From an uncultured Collinsella sp. (GTDB lineage: Bacteria > Actinomycetota > Coriobacteriia > Coriobacteriales > Coriobacteriaceae), in NCBI GenBank assembly GCA_944321445.1, contig CALULJ010000019.1:1-41889 (forward strand): a stretch of DNA of 41,889 bases. The letters run 5' to 3'. The translations under genes and the position numbers were made by a program. This document shows, in pieces, positions 16,719-25,572 of the stretch. Every line of letters starts with the position of its first letter. The first letter of the stretch is position 1. The notes beneath the pieces were generated by a model, which worked only from the letters and a program-made list of their open reading frames with translations, searched no databases and had not been told where the DNA came from.

Positions 16719-17441
16719 ATGAACGTACGCGAAACCACAGCCAATCCGCTCTACGACGAGCTCGCTACAACCCTGCGCGAGAACATCCTCACGGGCGTCT
16801 ATCCCCCTGGGTCGAAAATCCCATCGGAATCGGAGCTCATGGAGGACACCGGCCTTTCGCGCAGCACCGTTCGTCGCGCGCTCGAAGTGCTGGTCGAGGA
16901 GGGCCTGCTCACCAAGGAGCGTGGACGGGGAGCCTTCGTGACAGGCGATCCCGTCGTCGATGCCAAGCGCGCCGCGTTCACGAGCTTTGCCGCCGAGATG
17001 GCCAAGCAGGGCCACGAGGTCGCGACGCGCACGGTCGATGCCGGACTCTCCGCTGCAACCGACGGCGTCACCGCGTTCTTTGGGATTCCTGCCGATGGGC
17101 AGCTCGTCAAGATCATGCGCCTGCGCTATGTCGACGGCGAGCCGTTTTGCCTTGAGACCTCGTACTTCGGCACCGACCTTGCCGGGCTTATCGACACCGA
17201 TCTCACCGGTTCGCTACACAGGGTGCTCCGCGAGGTCTTCCACCGCGAGCCGGCCCGCGGCCATAAGACGTTCGAGGTCTGCTTCGCCACGCAGAACGAG
17301 GCGTTTCTTCTCGACGTGCCAAAGGCGACGCCACTTATGCTCGTCACAGACTACGTCTGCGATGCGGATGGTGCCCCGCTGTACGCATCCAAGCGCGTCA
17401 TGCGCACCGACCGCGCGAAGTACCGCGAGCCCATAGGCTGA
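16719..17441 (+). CDS. GntR-family transcriptional regulator, HutC/UTRA type
   Basis: A 240-residue regulator with an N-terminal winged helix (PLYDELATTLRENIL, then IPSESELMEDTGLSRSTVRR) and a C-terminal UTRA domain. It is transcribed away from the second deglycase, the usual arrangement for a local regulator. Two TAGACA repeats (16650-16655 and 16684-16689) and a TATAAG box (16697-16702) lie in its upstream region. The ribosome binding site is weak (no GGAGG before ATG 16719), so the mRNA may be short-leadered. The 34-bp hairpin starting 4 bases after the stop is its likely terminator. Confidence 0.9.
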   Translation: MNVRETTANPLYDELATTLRENILTGVYPPGSKIPSESELMEDTGLSRSTVRRALEVLVEEGLLTKERGRGAFVTGDPVVDAKRAAFTSFAAEMAKQGHEVATRTVDAGLSAATDGVTAFFGIPADGQLVKIMRLRYVDGEPFCLETSYFGTDLAGLIDTDLTGSLHRVLREVFHREPARGHKTFEVCFATQNEAFLLDVPKATPLMLVTDYVCDADGAPLYASKRVMRTDRAKYREPIG

Positions 17442-17444
17442 CAG

Positions 17445-17516
17445 CTGGCCTCTCTGGGGACGTAGCCGGGAGGCGCCAAAAGTGGCGCCTCCCGGCTACG
17501 TCCCCAGAGAGGCCAG
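17445..17516. repeat. REP-like hairpin with perfect 34-bp arms
   Basis: Arms 17445-17478 and 17483-17516 are perfect complements with a 4-base loop; the outer block CTCTCTGGGGACG is shared with 7922-8020 and the block CTCCCGGCTACGTCCCC with 18773-18811. It directly follows the GntR stop, so it may terminate transcription. Confidence 0.85.
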
Positions 17517-17623
17517 GCCACCCGGGGCGACCGGGGCATCTCCGTCCCGAAAGTGGACGCCCGGCGCCGCGCGCGGGGTTATACTGCACGGTCGGATATC
17601 CGCCCAACGGAAGGGATCGCCCT

Positions 17624-18739
17624 ATGAGCGCGCCGCTCGAAGAATCCGGACTTGACCAGCTGAAGCGCTTGGGACGCTACGTATTCGTCCGACGGATCGT
17701 CACGCTGTGCGCCGTCATCATGTCGGCGCTGCTGCAGGCGTTCGTCATCAAGGTCTTCGTCAACCCGGCCAACCTGCTGTCGGGCGGTTTCACCGGCCTG
17801 GCCATCCTCATCGACCGCATCACCCAGCTGTTCGGCGTGAGCTTCTCCACCTCGCTCGGCATGATCGCGCTGAACGTCCCCGTGGCGCTGCTCGTATGGC
17901 GCAGCATCAGCAGGCGCTTCGTCATCTTCTCGATGCTGCAGGTCTTTCTTGCCAGTGCCTTCCTGCAGTTCTGCCCCTTTGAGCCGCTGCTCGACAACAC
18001 CATCCTGTGCGTGCTGTTCGGCGGCGTGCTCAACGGCATCGCCATCTCGCTTGCGCTCAAAAGCGGCGCCTCGACCGCCGGCACCGACTTCATCGCCCTC
18101 ATGGTGTCCAACAAGACGGGCCGCACCATCTGGCAATACGTGTTCGTGGGTAACTGCGTGATCCTGTGCATCTTCGGCGTGATCTTCGGCTGGGAGCATG
18201 CCGCCTACTCGATCATCTTCCAGTTTCTGTCCACCAAGACCATCGACTCGTTCTACCGCCGCTACGAGCGCGTGACCCTGCAGATCGTCACCGCGCGCCC
18301 GCAGGAGGTGCTCTCCGCGTACAGCAGCGAGTTCCACCACGGCTCCACCTGCTTCGAGGCGTATGGCGGCTATAGCGGCAAGCCGGTGACCTACATCGTG
18401 AGCGTCATTTCGTCCTACGAATCGGATGACGTCATCCACCTGATTCGCCGCATCGACCCGCAGGCCGTGATCAACGTCTGCAAGTCGGAGAACTTCGTGG
18501 GCAACTTCCACCGCGCACCGGCCGACGAGCCGCTGCCCGCCGAGGTCGACGGCACGCCTGCAGCCGATCCCCTGCTGGGGCTTGCCGATAACCTGGCCGA
18601 CGCCATCCGCTCCGGATCGGAGTACTCCGCCAGCAAGGCCAAGCGCGCCCAGCGCGGCATGCTCGGATCGTCGGAGGAGTTCCGTCACGCCGCCGAAACC
18701 GCCATCGAGCACCTCGACCACCGCGGCACGAAGGAATAG
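17624..18739 (+). CDS. YitT family membrane protein with DUF2179 domain
   Basis: A 371-residue protein: an N-terminal membrane domain of about five to six spans starting near residue 25 (ITQLFGVSFSTSLGM and GGVLNGIAISLALKSGAST blocks are typical of YitT) and a C-terminal cytoplasmic DUF2179 domain (residues about 230-300, with TYIVSVISSYE). Function is unknown; a transport role is assumed for the family. It carries an extra C-terminal tail of about 65 residues, Ala-rich and charged, beyond the usual end. ATG at 17624 follows GGAAGGGA. It stands alone between two hairpin repeats. Confidence 0.9.
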   Translation: MSAPLEESGLDQLKRLGRYVFVRRIVTLCAVIMSALLQAFVIKVFVNPANLLSGGFTGLAILIDRITQLFGVSFSTSLGMIALNVPVALLVWRSISRRFVIFSMLQVFLASAFLQFCPFEPLLDNTILCVLFGGVLNGIAISLALKSGASTAGTDFIALMVSNKTGRTIWQYVFVGNCVILCIFGVIFGWEHAAYSIIFQFLSTKTIDSFYRRYERVTLQIVTARPQEVLSAYSSEFHHGSTCFEAYGGYSGKPVTYIVSVISSYESDDVIHLIRRIDPQAVINVCKSENFVGNFHRAPADEPLPAEVDGTPAADPLLGLADNLADAIRSGSEYSASKAKRAQRGMLGSSEEFRHAAETAIEHLDHRGTKE

Positions 18740-18742
18740 CCA

Positions 18743-18811
18743 ACAAGTTTGTACCTGGCACCAACTTGTCGCCGCTGGCACCTCCCGGCTACGTCCCCAA
18801 AGGTGCCAGCG
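18743..18811 (+). terminator. Double hairpin after YitT gene (REP-related)
   Basis: Two stems follow the stop: ACAAGTT/AACTTGT (18743-18749 with 18763-18769) and CGCTGGCACCT/AGGTGCCAGCG (18773-18783 with 18801-18811). The second loop holds CCCGGCTACGTCCCC, shared with 17445-17516. It separates the convergent YitT and mfd genes. Confidence 0.6.
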
Positions 18812-18822
18812 GGGCCAGGGGG

Positions 18823-21800
18823 CTAGAGGTCGTCGTCGCCGGAGGGGGCGAGCTGAATCAGGATCGCGAGCGCCGCGGCAACCACGCCGGAACCGTTCTC
18901 GCCCGTATCGACGCCGCGGCCCAGGCCCGAGCCCGTGCCCGCGCCGGCGCGGGCCGGCACCGTGAACTTGCGGCTCTTGGGGTAGTTGATGGCACCGAGC
19001 TTGTTCTTGAGCTCGAAGGCGACGGTCTTCGCCACATCGATCCCCTGGTACACGAGGCGGCCCTGCGTGAGCGAGACGCTCTCGAGCCCCAGGCGCTCCG
19101 CGCGGATGCGAATGCGCGCACGGTCGAACAGGTTCGCCGCCGCCAGCGGCAGTTCGCCGAAGGTTTCCTCGGTCTCGTGCTGCACCTCGTCCACCTCGGA
19201 GAGCAGCTCGGCTGCCGCAAGTTTGCGGTACACGAGCACGCGTTGGTCGACCGCCGGCAGGTATTCCTCCGACAAATAGAAATCAGCCGGCAGGTTGATG
19301 GCCACGCCCGCCTGCTCCAGGTCGGCTCCGTCCTCGCCACGCGCCTCGGCCACGGCCTGCCCCAGCATCTGCGTGAACAGGTCGAAGCCCACGCTCGACA
19401 GGTTGCCGTGCTGCTCGGCGCCCACCAGCGAGCCGGCGCCGCGAATCTCCAGGTCGCGCATGGCGATGCGCATGCCGCTGCCCAGGTCCTGGAACTCGGA
19501 CAGCGCGGTCAGGCGCTCGGTCGCCTCCTCGGTGAGCGGCATCTCGCCCGGAAACATGAAGTACGCGTACGCCTGCGTGGCGGAGCGGCCAACACGGCCC
19601 TTGAGCTGGTAGAGCTGCGCCAGGCCGAGGCGCTGCGAGTCCTCGATGATCAGCGTGTTCGTGCGCGGGTTGTCGATGCCGCTCTCGATGATCGTCGTGG
19701 CCACGAGCACGTCGACCTTGCCCGTGGCGAACTGAACCATGACGTCTTCAACCTCGCGCGGGCTCATCTTGCCGTGCGCCACGGCCACGCGGGCCTCGGG
19801 CACGACCTCATGCACACGGTCCACGGCGTCGTCGATGGTCTTCACGCGGTTGGACACGTAGTACACCTGCCCGCCGCGGTCGAGCTCCAGGCGAATCGCC
19901 GCGCTCACCGTGTCGGGGTCGTACTCGCCCACGTGCACGATGACGGGACGACGGCCGGTCGGCGGCGTGGTGATGAGACTCATGTCGCGCACGCCGGAGA
20001 TCGCCATCTGCATGGTGCGCGGAATGGGCGTGGCCGACAGCGTGAGCACGTCGATCTGCTCGCGCAGGTTCTTGAGCTGCTCCTTGTGCTGCACGCCGAA
20101 ACGCTGCTCCTCGTCGATGATCACGAGGCCCAGATCGTGCGGGTTCACGTCGGCCGACAGCAGGCGGTGCGTACCCACGAGCACGTCGACCTTGCCTTCG
20201 GCGAACGCCGCGAGCGCGCGCTTTTGCTGCGCCGGCGTGCGGAAGCGCGAGAGCACCTCGACCTCCACGCCGAAGGGGGCGAAGCGGTCGAAGAACGTCT
20301 CGTAGTGCTGCTGTGCCAGAATGGTCGTGGGGCACAGCACCATCACCTGGCGACCGCCGTCCACGCACTTGAAGGCCGCGCGCAGGGCGACCTCCGTCTT
20401 GCCGAAACCCACGTCGCCGCACAGCAGGCGGTCCATGGGCTTGGCGCTTTCCATATCGGCCTTGATGTCGGCGATGGCCTCGAGCTGGTCGCGCGTGGGC
20501 TCGTAGGGGAAGCTCTCCTCCATCTCAATCTGCTCGGGCGTATCCGGGCCGAAGGCGAAACCCGTGATGGAGCTGCGGCGCGTGTACAGGTCGACAAGAT
20601 CGAATGCGAGCTTCTTGGCGCTTTTGCGCGCCTTGTTCGTCGCGCGCGACCAGTCCGCCGTGTTGAGGCGCGTGAGGCGCGGGTTGGCGCCGTCGGGGCC
20701 CACGTAGCGCGTGATGCGGTCGACCTGCTCGAGCGGCACGTAGAGCTTGTCGCCGCCGGCGTATTCCAGCAGGAAGTAATCGCGCTCCCGCCCGGCGACC
20801 TCCTGGCGCACAATCTCGGAGAACAGGGCGATACCGTGCGTGGCGTGGACCACGTAGTCGCCCGGCTTGAAGGGGAACGTGACCTCGGTGATGTCCACGC
20901 GGCGGCGCGCGCGACGGCCGCGCTTGGCGTCCATGCGCGCGTTGAGGTCGGCCAGGCTGAACACGGCCAGGTGGGCATCGGGCACCACCACGCCCGAGGG
21001 GATGGGCGCGTCCACGAAGGTCACGCGGCCGCGCGTGAGCGTGGGCACGGTGACGGCGGGCGCGTGCGCGAGGTCCGCCGCGTTGAGCTTGTCCGCGTCG
21101 CGCTTGAGCAGCGTGACGTTGACCTGCGTATCGCCCGCAACGGCCCCGGAGTTTTCCGGCGCCGCCTGCAGCGATTCCTCAAAGGGAATGGATTCGTCGG
21201 TGAAGGAGAGCTCCATCGACTCGCGCGCGCCGCGGTCGGGAATGGCAAAGGTCACCGCGTAATGATTGTTCACGACCTCTTGGATGCGCGAGATGAAACG
21301 GTTGTCGGAACCCGCGAGCGCCGGCTGCTCGATCTTGAGCTCGGCGGTCACGGCGCCGCCCGCGCGGATAATGGATACGTACTGCAGGCGCTGCTGGCGG
21401 CCGAAGTCGAGCTGTTGCGGGCGTACGTACAGGCCGTCGAGGTGGCTCACCTTGGCCTCGCCGGCGCGGCGCTCCAGGTCCTCGTAGGCGCGCGTGCAGT
21501 CGTCGAAGAGGCTGCGCGGCTCGGAGAGCACCACGAGCGTGTCATCGCTCACGTGCGCAAGCGGGCTTGCGGTGGACTCGTACATGAGCGGCATGAAGCG
21601 GTCGAGCTCGGGCGTGACGATGCGCGCTTTGATCATCTCGAGCATCGCGGCGAGCTCGGTGTCGTTTTTGGCCGGCGCGTACAGGGCGGCCGAGATGCGG
21701 CGGACGGCATCGTCGGTGAGGGCGAGCTCGCGCACGGGGAAGATCTCGACCTGCTGCTCGTCGCCGATGGTCTGGCCCGTGGAGCTCACCATGCGGCGGA

Positions 21801-22410
21801 TGCGGTCGATTTCGTCACCGAAGAACTCGATGCGCACCGGCGAGGTCGCCTGCGCGGGAAAAACGTCCACCGTGTCGCCGTGCACGCGGAAAAGACCCGG
21901 CGCGTCAGCGGCATCGGCGCTGGTATAGCCCATCCCCACCAGCCGTGCGGGCACCTCGTCGTAGGGTAGCTCCTCCCCCACCGTGAAGGTGGTCGATGCC
22001 CAGTAGCGGCTCTCGCGCGGGGGGACGCAGCGCAACAGGGCGCGGGCGGAAGCGACCATGATGCACGGCTCGCCTTGGGCGATGCGCCCGAGCGCGGCGC
22101 AGCGAGCGGCGACCACGGCGTCGTCGGGCTGGGTGGCCTTCCACGGGTAGTCGGTGCGCTCCGGGAAGCGCGCGACATGCTCCAGGCCCAGGTAGGCAGC
22201 GAGCGAACGCGCCGCACGGTCGGCCGCGTCCTCGCCCGACACGATGTAGACCATGGGGCGCGGGGTGCGTGCGAACTGCGCAGCCAGCATGAGCGTGCGG
22301 CCGGACTGCGACACCGCGAGCGTGGCGTCCTGACCTTCCGCCAGCGCCTGCTCGATGGTCTGCAGCGCCTCCGCCGTGAAGAGCTGCGCGGCTATACGGT
22401 GTATGAGCAT
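18823..22410 (-). CDS. mfd: Transcription-repair coupling factor Mfd
   Basis: A 1195-residue DNA translocase that removes RNA polymerase stalled at lesions and recruits UvrABC. Domain order is canonical: UvrB-like N-terminal module, a CarD-like RNA-polymerase interaction domain around residue 520 ([15 protein letters not shown]), helicase motifs with Walker [17 protein letters not shown] and Walker B DEEQRFGV, a TRG region, and a C-terminal TRCF domain that contacts UvrA. The extreme C-terminus is Ala/Gly-rich and hydrophobic. ATG at 22410 has GGGAGG six bases upstream. The long open frame on the opposite strand is a GC-composition shadow. A hairpin-plus-T stretch lies in its leader (22463-22490). 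Confidence 0.97.
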   Translation of the reverse strand: MLIHRIAAQLFTAEALQTIEQALAEGQDATLAVSQSGRTLMLAAQFARTPRPMVYIVSGEDAADRAARSLAAYLGLEHVARFPERTDYPWKATQPDDAVVAARCAALGRIAQGEPCIMVASARALLRCVPPRESRYWASTTFTVGEELPYDEVPARLVGMGYTSADAADAPGLFRVHGDTVDVFPAQATSPVRIEFFGDEIDRIRRMVSSTGQTIGDEQQVEIFPVRELALTDDAVRRISAALYAPAKNDTELAAMLEMIKARIVTPELDRFMPLMYESTASPLAHVSDDTLVVLSEPRSLFDDCTRAYEDLERRAGEAKVSHLDGLYVRPQQLDFGRQQRLQYVSIIRAGGAVTAELKIEQPALAGSDNRFISRIQEVVNNHYAVTFAIPDRGARESMELSFTDESIPFEESLQAAPENSGAVAGDTQVNVTLLKRDADKLNAADLAHAPAVTVPTLTRGRVTFVDAPIPSGVVVPDAHLAVFSLADLNARMDAKRGRRARRRVDITEVTFPFKPGDYVVHATHGIALFSEIVRQEVAGRERDYFLLEYAGGDKLYVPLEQVDRITRYVGPDGANPRLTRLNTADWSRATNKARKSAKKLAFDLVDLYTRRSSITGFAFGPDTPEQIEMEESFPYEPTRDQLEAIADIKADMESAKPMDRLLCGDVGFGKTEVALRAAFKCVDGGRQVMVLCPTTILAQQHYETFFDRFAPFGVEVEVLSRFRTPAQQKRALAAFAEGKVDVLVGTHRLLSADVNPHDLGLVIIDEEQRFGVQHKEQLKNLREQIDVLTLSATPIPRTMQMAISGVRDMSLITTPPTGRRPVIVHVGEYDPDTVSAAIRLELDRGGQVYYVSNRVKTIDDAVDRVHEVVPEARVAVAHGKMSPREVEDVMVQFATGKVDVLVATTIIESGIDNPRTNTLIIEDSQRLGLAQLYQLKGRVGRSATQAYAYFMFPGEMPLTEEATERLTALSEFQDLGSGMRIAMRDLEIRGAGSLVGAEQHGNLSSVGFDLFTQMLGQAVAEARGEDGADLEQAGVAINLPADFYLSEEYLPAVDQRVLVYRKLAAAELLSEVDEVQHETEETFGELPLAAANLFDRARIRIRAERLGLESVSLTQGRLVYQGIDVAKTVAFELKNKLGAINYPKSRKFTVPARAGAGTGSGLGRGVDTGENGSGVVAAALAILIQLAPSGDDDL

Positions 22411-22424
22411 GCATGCCTCCCGTC

Positions 22425-22459
22425 CGTGGGAAAATAGGGACAGGCACTTTTTTCCCACG
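22425..22459. repeat. REP-like hairpin with GTGCCTGTCCC core
   Basis: CGTGGGAAAA (22425-22434) pairs with TTTTCCCACG (22450-22459) around TAGGGACAGGCACTT, which is the complement of the core at 1281-1327. It lies 15 bases upstream of the mfd start, inside its leader. Confidence 0.75.
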
Positions 22460-22462
22460 CCG

Positions 22463-22490
22463 AAAACCCGCCCGGGAGAGCCCGGGCGGG
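22463..22490 (-). terminator. GC-rich hairpin with T-run in mfd leader
   Basis: CCCGCCCGGG (22467-22476) and CCCGGGCGGG (22481-22490) form a perfect 10-bp stem with a 4-base loop. In the minus direction it is followed by TTTT (22466-22463), so it looks like an intrinsic terminator facing mfd. No minus-strand gene lies immediately upstream within 200 bases, so it may attenuate mfd or end an unannotated transcript. Confidence 0.55.
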
Positions 22491-22647
22491 TGGTACGAAT
22501 CGTTTGTCGCTCGCTATCGTACCGCATTGAGTTCCGACGGGCGCAAGCTGCTGACCATCACGTTTCTTCCACAAAATCGAACATATGTCCGTACCAGGTT
22601 GTAACGTGTTTATACGGTACAGCCTATGGACGAAGGGCAGGTCAGAC

Positions 22648-23823
22648 ATGGCAACCAGAAAGGATGGCAACCAGAAGACCCATATAGAGAGCGACGCGAC
22701 ACCCCAACTTGATGGGGTCGGCATTGCGTATCACCAGTCGCCGGATATCGTCGCCGACGCGCGGACGATCATCGATAGCGCTCAGGCCGCTGCGCGCTGC
22801 GCCGTCAACGTCACGCTGGTGGTGCGCAACTGGCTGCTGGGCAGACGCATTGCAGAGGAGGAGCTACATGGCAAAGGACGCGCCGGCTACGGCAAGCAGG
22901 TAGTCGACAACCTTTCGAAAAAACTCGTACAGGCCTATGGCACGGGCTTTTCCAGAAGGGCCCTGTACCAGCATCTTCAGTTCTATAAGGCCTTCCCCGA
23001 GATTGTGCACTCACTGCATGCACAATCTCATCTGGCTCTGAGTTGGAGCCATTATCGCGAGCTCCTTCGCGTGACCGAAGCCGATGCGCGCACCTGGTAC
23101 GCCTGCGAAGAGGCAGAGCAGGCGTGGAGCACCCGCACCCTCAAACGCAACATCGACACACAGTACTACCAGCGACTCCTTCTGTCCGGCGACAAGCCGC
23201 CAGTCGTTGAGGAGATGAAGCAGAACACCGCACCCTACCAGACACGCGAGTTCAAGCAGGCGGAGTTCATCAAGGATCCCTATATGATTGAGTTTCTTGG
23301 CCTGCCGGAAGACGAACGCATGCGCGAGTCGACCCTCGAGGCCGCATTGCTCGCCAACCTCCAGTCGTTTCTGCTCGAGCTCGGGAAAGGCTATGCCTTC
23401 ATGGGTAGGCAATTCCACCTGCGCGGAATAAGCGGCAACTATTACATCGACCTCGTGTTCTACAATGTCGTCCTCAAGTGCTACGTGCTTATCGATCTCA
23501 AGGTCGGCAAGGTAACGCACCAGGACGTTGGCCAAATGGACATGTACGTGCGCATGTTCGACGATTTCTACCGTCGAGATGATGACAGCCCCACGCTGGG
23601 CATTGTCCTGTGTTCGGATACCGACGCTGACATCGCGCGTTATTCGATACTCGCCGGTAGCGAGCAGCTTTTTGCAAGCAAGTACAAACTGTATCTGCCG
23701 ACCAACGAAGAACTGCGGGCAGAAATTGAAAGCCAGAAGGCACTGTTCGAGCAGCGAATTACGGGCGAAAGGGGAACGCCGGACCCCCGTCGCACGCCCG
23801 ATGCCGCTGAACCGTCTGAATAG
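22648..23823 (+). CDS. PDDEXK nuclease domain protein (DUF1016/YhcG-like)
   Basis: A 391-residue protein with an N-terminal DUF1016 helical domain (residues about 25-180; VRNWLLGRRIAEEE and YGKQVVDNLSKKL blocks) and a C-terminal PD-(D/E)xK nuclease-like domain. Its core is YYIDLVFYN, then YVLIDLKVGKVTHQDVGQM, which supplies the Asp, the DxK and the Gln. YhcG-type proteins are widespread in mobile or restriction-rich regions; the natural substrate is not established. ATG at 22648 follows GAAGGGCAGG. It stands alone, divergent from mfd, and the unusual position suggests insertion. The C-terminal tail (TGERGTPDPRRTPDAAEPSE) is low complexity. Confidence 0.85.
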   Translation: MATRKDGNQKTHIESDATPQLDGVGIAYHQSPDIVADARTIIDSAQAAARCAVNVTLVVRNWLLGRRIAEEELHGKGRAGYGKQVVDNLSKKLVQAYGTGFSRRALYQHLQFYKAFPEIVHSLHAQSHLALSWSHYRELLRVTEADARTWYACEEAEQAWSTRTLKRNIDTQYYQRLLLSGDKPPVVEEMKQNTAPYQTREFKQAEFIKDPYMIEFLGLPEDERMRESTLEAALLANLQSFLLELGKGYAFMGRQFHLRGISGNYYIDLVFYNVVLKCYVLIDLKVGKVTHQDVGQMDMYVRMFDDFYRRDDDSPTLGIVLCSDTDADIARYSILAGSEQLFASKYKLYLPTNEELRAEIESQKALFEQRITGERGTPDPRRTPDAAEPSE

Positions 23824-24025
23824 CATCCCGCAAAACGAACCAACCCCTGCAAGCGCCGCGGCCCCGAACGCCAGCACCGGCATCTGGGGCCGCGGCGCCA
23901 GCTTGAAATGTCTTGTTTCAGCGATGTATAACACGTTGTTGTTTTCGCAGGTCGCAAAAGATGCAGATGTATAGATTTGGTGCCGTGGGACGTACGCAGC
24001 AGCACGAAATCGATTAACCGAATGC

Positions 24026-24156
24026 GTTCGGGACGAAATTTCGGTGTCATTCGCCCATAAGCCGGATACCCGTCAGAAAAAGCCCAGTTGAATCCTGCGG
24101 CGTTCGCGAGGCATACAGCGCCTATGGGCGGAGGACACCCGAATTTCGTCCCGAAC
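24026..24156. repeat. Long inverted-repeat element C (23-bp arms, 85-bp interior)
   Basis: Arms 24026-24048 and 24134-24156 pair over 23 bp with one mismatch (arm begins GTTCGGGACGAAATTTCGG). The interior has a nested pair CCCATA (24054-24059) with TATGGG (24123-24128). It lies in the 397-base gap between the nuclease and MFS genes, which are convergent; a second GC hairpin (24180-24207) beyond it is a likely terminator for the MFS gene. Confidence 0.8.
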
Positions 24157-24179
24157 TTTGATACATGCCATTTCGAGAC

Positions 24180-24207
24180 GCCCGGCGCACGGCCACGGGC
24201 GCCGGGC
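24180..24207 (-). terminator. GC-rich hairpin after MFS gene
   Basis: GCCCGGCGC (24180-24188) pairs with GCGCCGGGC (24199-24207), 14 bases beyond the MFS stop at 24221. No T-run follows. Confidence 0.5.
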
Positions 24208-24220
24208 ATGGCGCGAAGCG

Positions 24221-25396
24221 CTAGGCGCGGCCGGTTGCCTTGAGGTGGTACTGGCGCTCGTAGCGCCTTGCGAACGCAAGCAGCAGCGCTACCGCCACGA
24301 TGGAAAACGGCACGCCCGCGAGGCCGATCCAATTGTAGGTCGCTCCGGTGTTGAGCACCATCTGGCCTACCTGCGCGCCGATGGCGTTGCCGCCATTGAA
24401 CGCGGTCTGCACGCAAGCGCCGCCCAGCAGTTCGCCACCGCCCTGGCCGACCTCGACCATGAGAATCTGCTGCGGGCTCGACACGAAGAACAGGCCGACC
24501 GACACCAGGAACATCAGGGCCGCGCACAGCACCGAACCGCGTCCGACCAGGAAGATGAGCAGCAGGGCCACGCCCGCCAGCGTTTGGCCAGCCGCTGCGG
24601 CAATACCAGGGCTTTTGCGATCTGCCGCACGTCCGCCCAGGGTGGAGCCCACAACCATACCCGCACCGGCGAGCACGAGCAGCATGGGCACCATGGCCTC
24701 GGCGAAACCGCCCATGTGCTGCAGCCACGGCGAAACGTAGCTCCACCAGCAGAAGATGCCCGTGTTGCCCAGCAGCACCGCAGCCAAAATCAACCAGGGA
24801 CCGGGCGCCTTCAGGAACGCGAACTGACCGGCGAGTCCCGCATCGGGAATTGCCTCGAGCACAGGTACGAAGTGCCAGATGAGCACAGCCGCAAGCACCG
24901 CCCAGCCCGTGGCGAACACAAACGGCGCGTGCCACGAGAACGCGCTTGCCATGAGCGTGCCGGCGGGCACGCCGATCATGTTGGCAACCGTTTGGCCAAG
25001 AACCATGGTGGCCACGGCCTGACCTTCACGGCCCGGGTCGGCAAGCATCTTGGACGCCAGCGTCGCCGTGCCAAAGAACGCGCCATGCGGCAGGCCGGCA
25101 ATGAAACGGCCAACCAACAGCATGGTCGGATCGGTGGACAGCGCAGAGATGGCATTGCCCGCAGCGCAGATGGCCATAAACGCAATGATCAGGCGGCGCG
25201 GCGGTACGCAGCGTCCCACCACGAGCATGATGGTGCCCACGCATACGCCCACGGCGTATGCGGTGATGAAGTTGCCCGCCCAGGCAACGGTCACGTCAAC
25301 GCCCGCCGCCACAACAGGCAGGATGCCCATCATCACGAACTCAGCGAATCCCAGCACAAACGCGCCCATAGCAAGCGCGATGAGACTCTTTTTCAC
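24221..25396 (-). CDS. MFS transporter, AraJ/DHA1-type efflux family
   Basis: A 391-residue membrane protein with about twelve spans. The N-terminal GAFVLGFAEFVMMGILPVVA helix, and the GRFIAGLPHGAFFGTATLAS segment in TM4, are typical of the AraJ-like sugar-efflux branch of MFS. It probably exports a sugar or drug by proton antiport. It starts at GTG 25396 with AAGGGC upstream. A copy of the AACTTGT-CGAACAA operator (25517-25534) lies about 120 bases before the gene, linking it to the alpha-glucoside regulon; a role as relief valve for excess sugar would fit but is inference. Confidence 0.88.
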   Translation of the reverse strand: MKKSLIALAMGAFVLGFAEFVMMGILPVVAAGVDVTVAWAGNFITAYAVGVCVGTIMLVVGRCVPPRRLIIAFMAICAAGNAISALSTDPTMLLVGRFIAGLPHGAFFGTATLASKMLADPGREGQAVATMVLGQTVANMIGVPAGTLMASAFSWHAPFVFATGWAVLAAVLIWHFVPVLEAIPDAGLAGQFAFLKAPGPWLILAAVLLGNTGIFCWWSYVSPWLQHMGGFAEAMVPMLLVLAGAGMVVGSTLGGRAADRKSPGIAAAAGQTLAGVALLLIFLVGRGSVLCAALMFLVSVGLFFVSSPQQILMVEVGQGGGELLGGACVQTAFNGGNAIGAQVGQMVLNTGATYNWIGLAGVPFSIVAVALLLAFARRYERQYHLKATGRA

Positions 25397-25516
25397 AGGT
25401 GGCAGCCCTTCCCTCGCACAAGCCGGACACGCCGCCCGGCCCGCGTTGCCAAATTTGCCAAGCGGATAGTAGCACCCCGCGCGCGCGTTAACCTCGACAA
25501 TTCAATTGTTCTTGAA

Positions 25517-25534
25517 AACTTGTACGAACAAATT
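25517..25534. promoter_or_regulatory. Operator site E (AACTTGT palindrome) upstream of MFS gene
   Basis: AACTTGTACGAACAAATT matches the 18-bp palindrome found at 27091, 30806, 30864, 30911 and 31146. It lies between the PHP phosphatase stop and the MFS start, both on the minus strand, so it most likely governs the MFS gene. Confidence 0.6.
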
Positions 25535-25572
25535 GTTCAACATGCAACGAATCGCACTGCCCGTGGATCGCG

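Noticed and set aside
18766..21969. 1067-codon open frame on the plus strand opposite mfd
   Set aside because: It is a shadow of the GC-rich mfd gene: low-complexity Arg/His/Val-rich product with no recognisable motifs and no ribosome binding site.
22570..22600. ACATATGTCCGTACCAGGTT as a seventh operator copy
   Set aside because: It needs two insertions to align to the palindrome and loses symmetry.
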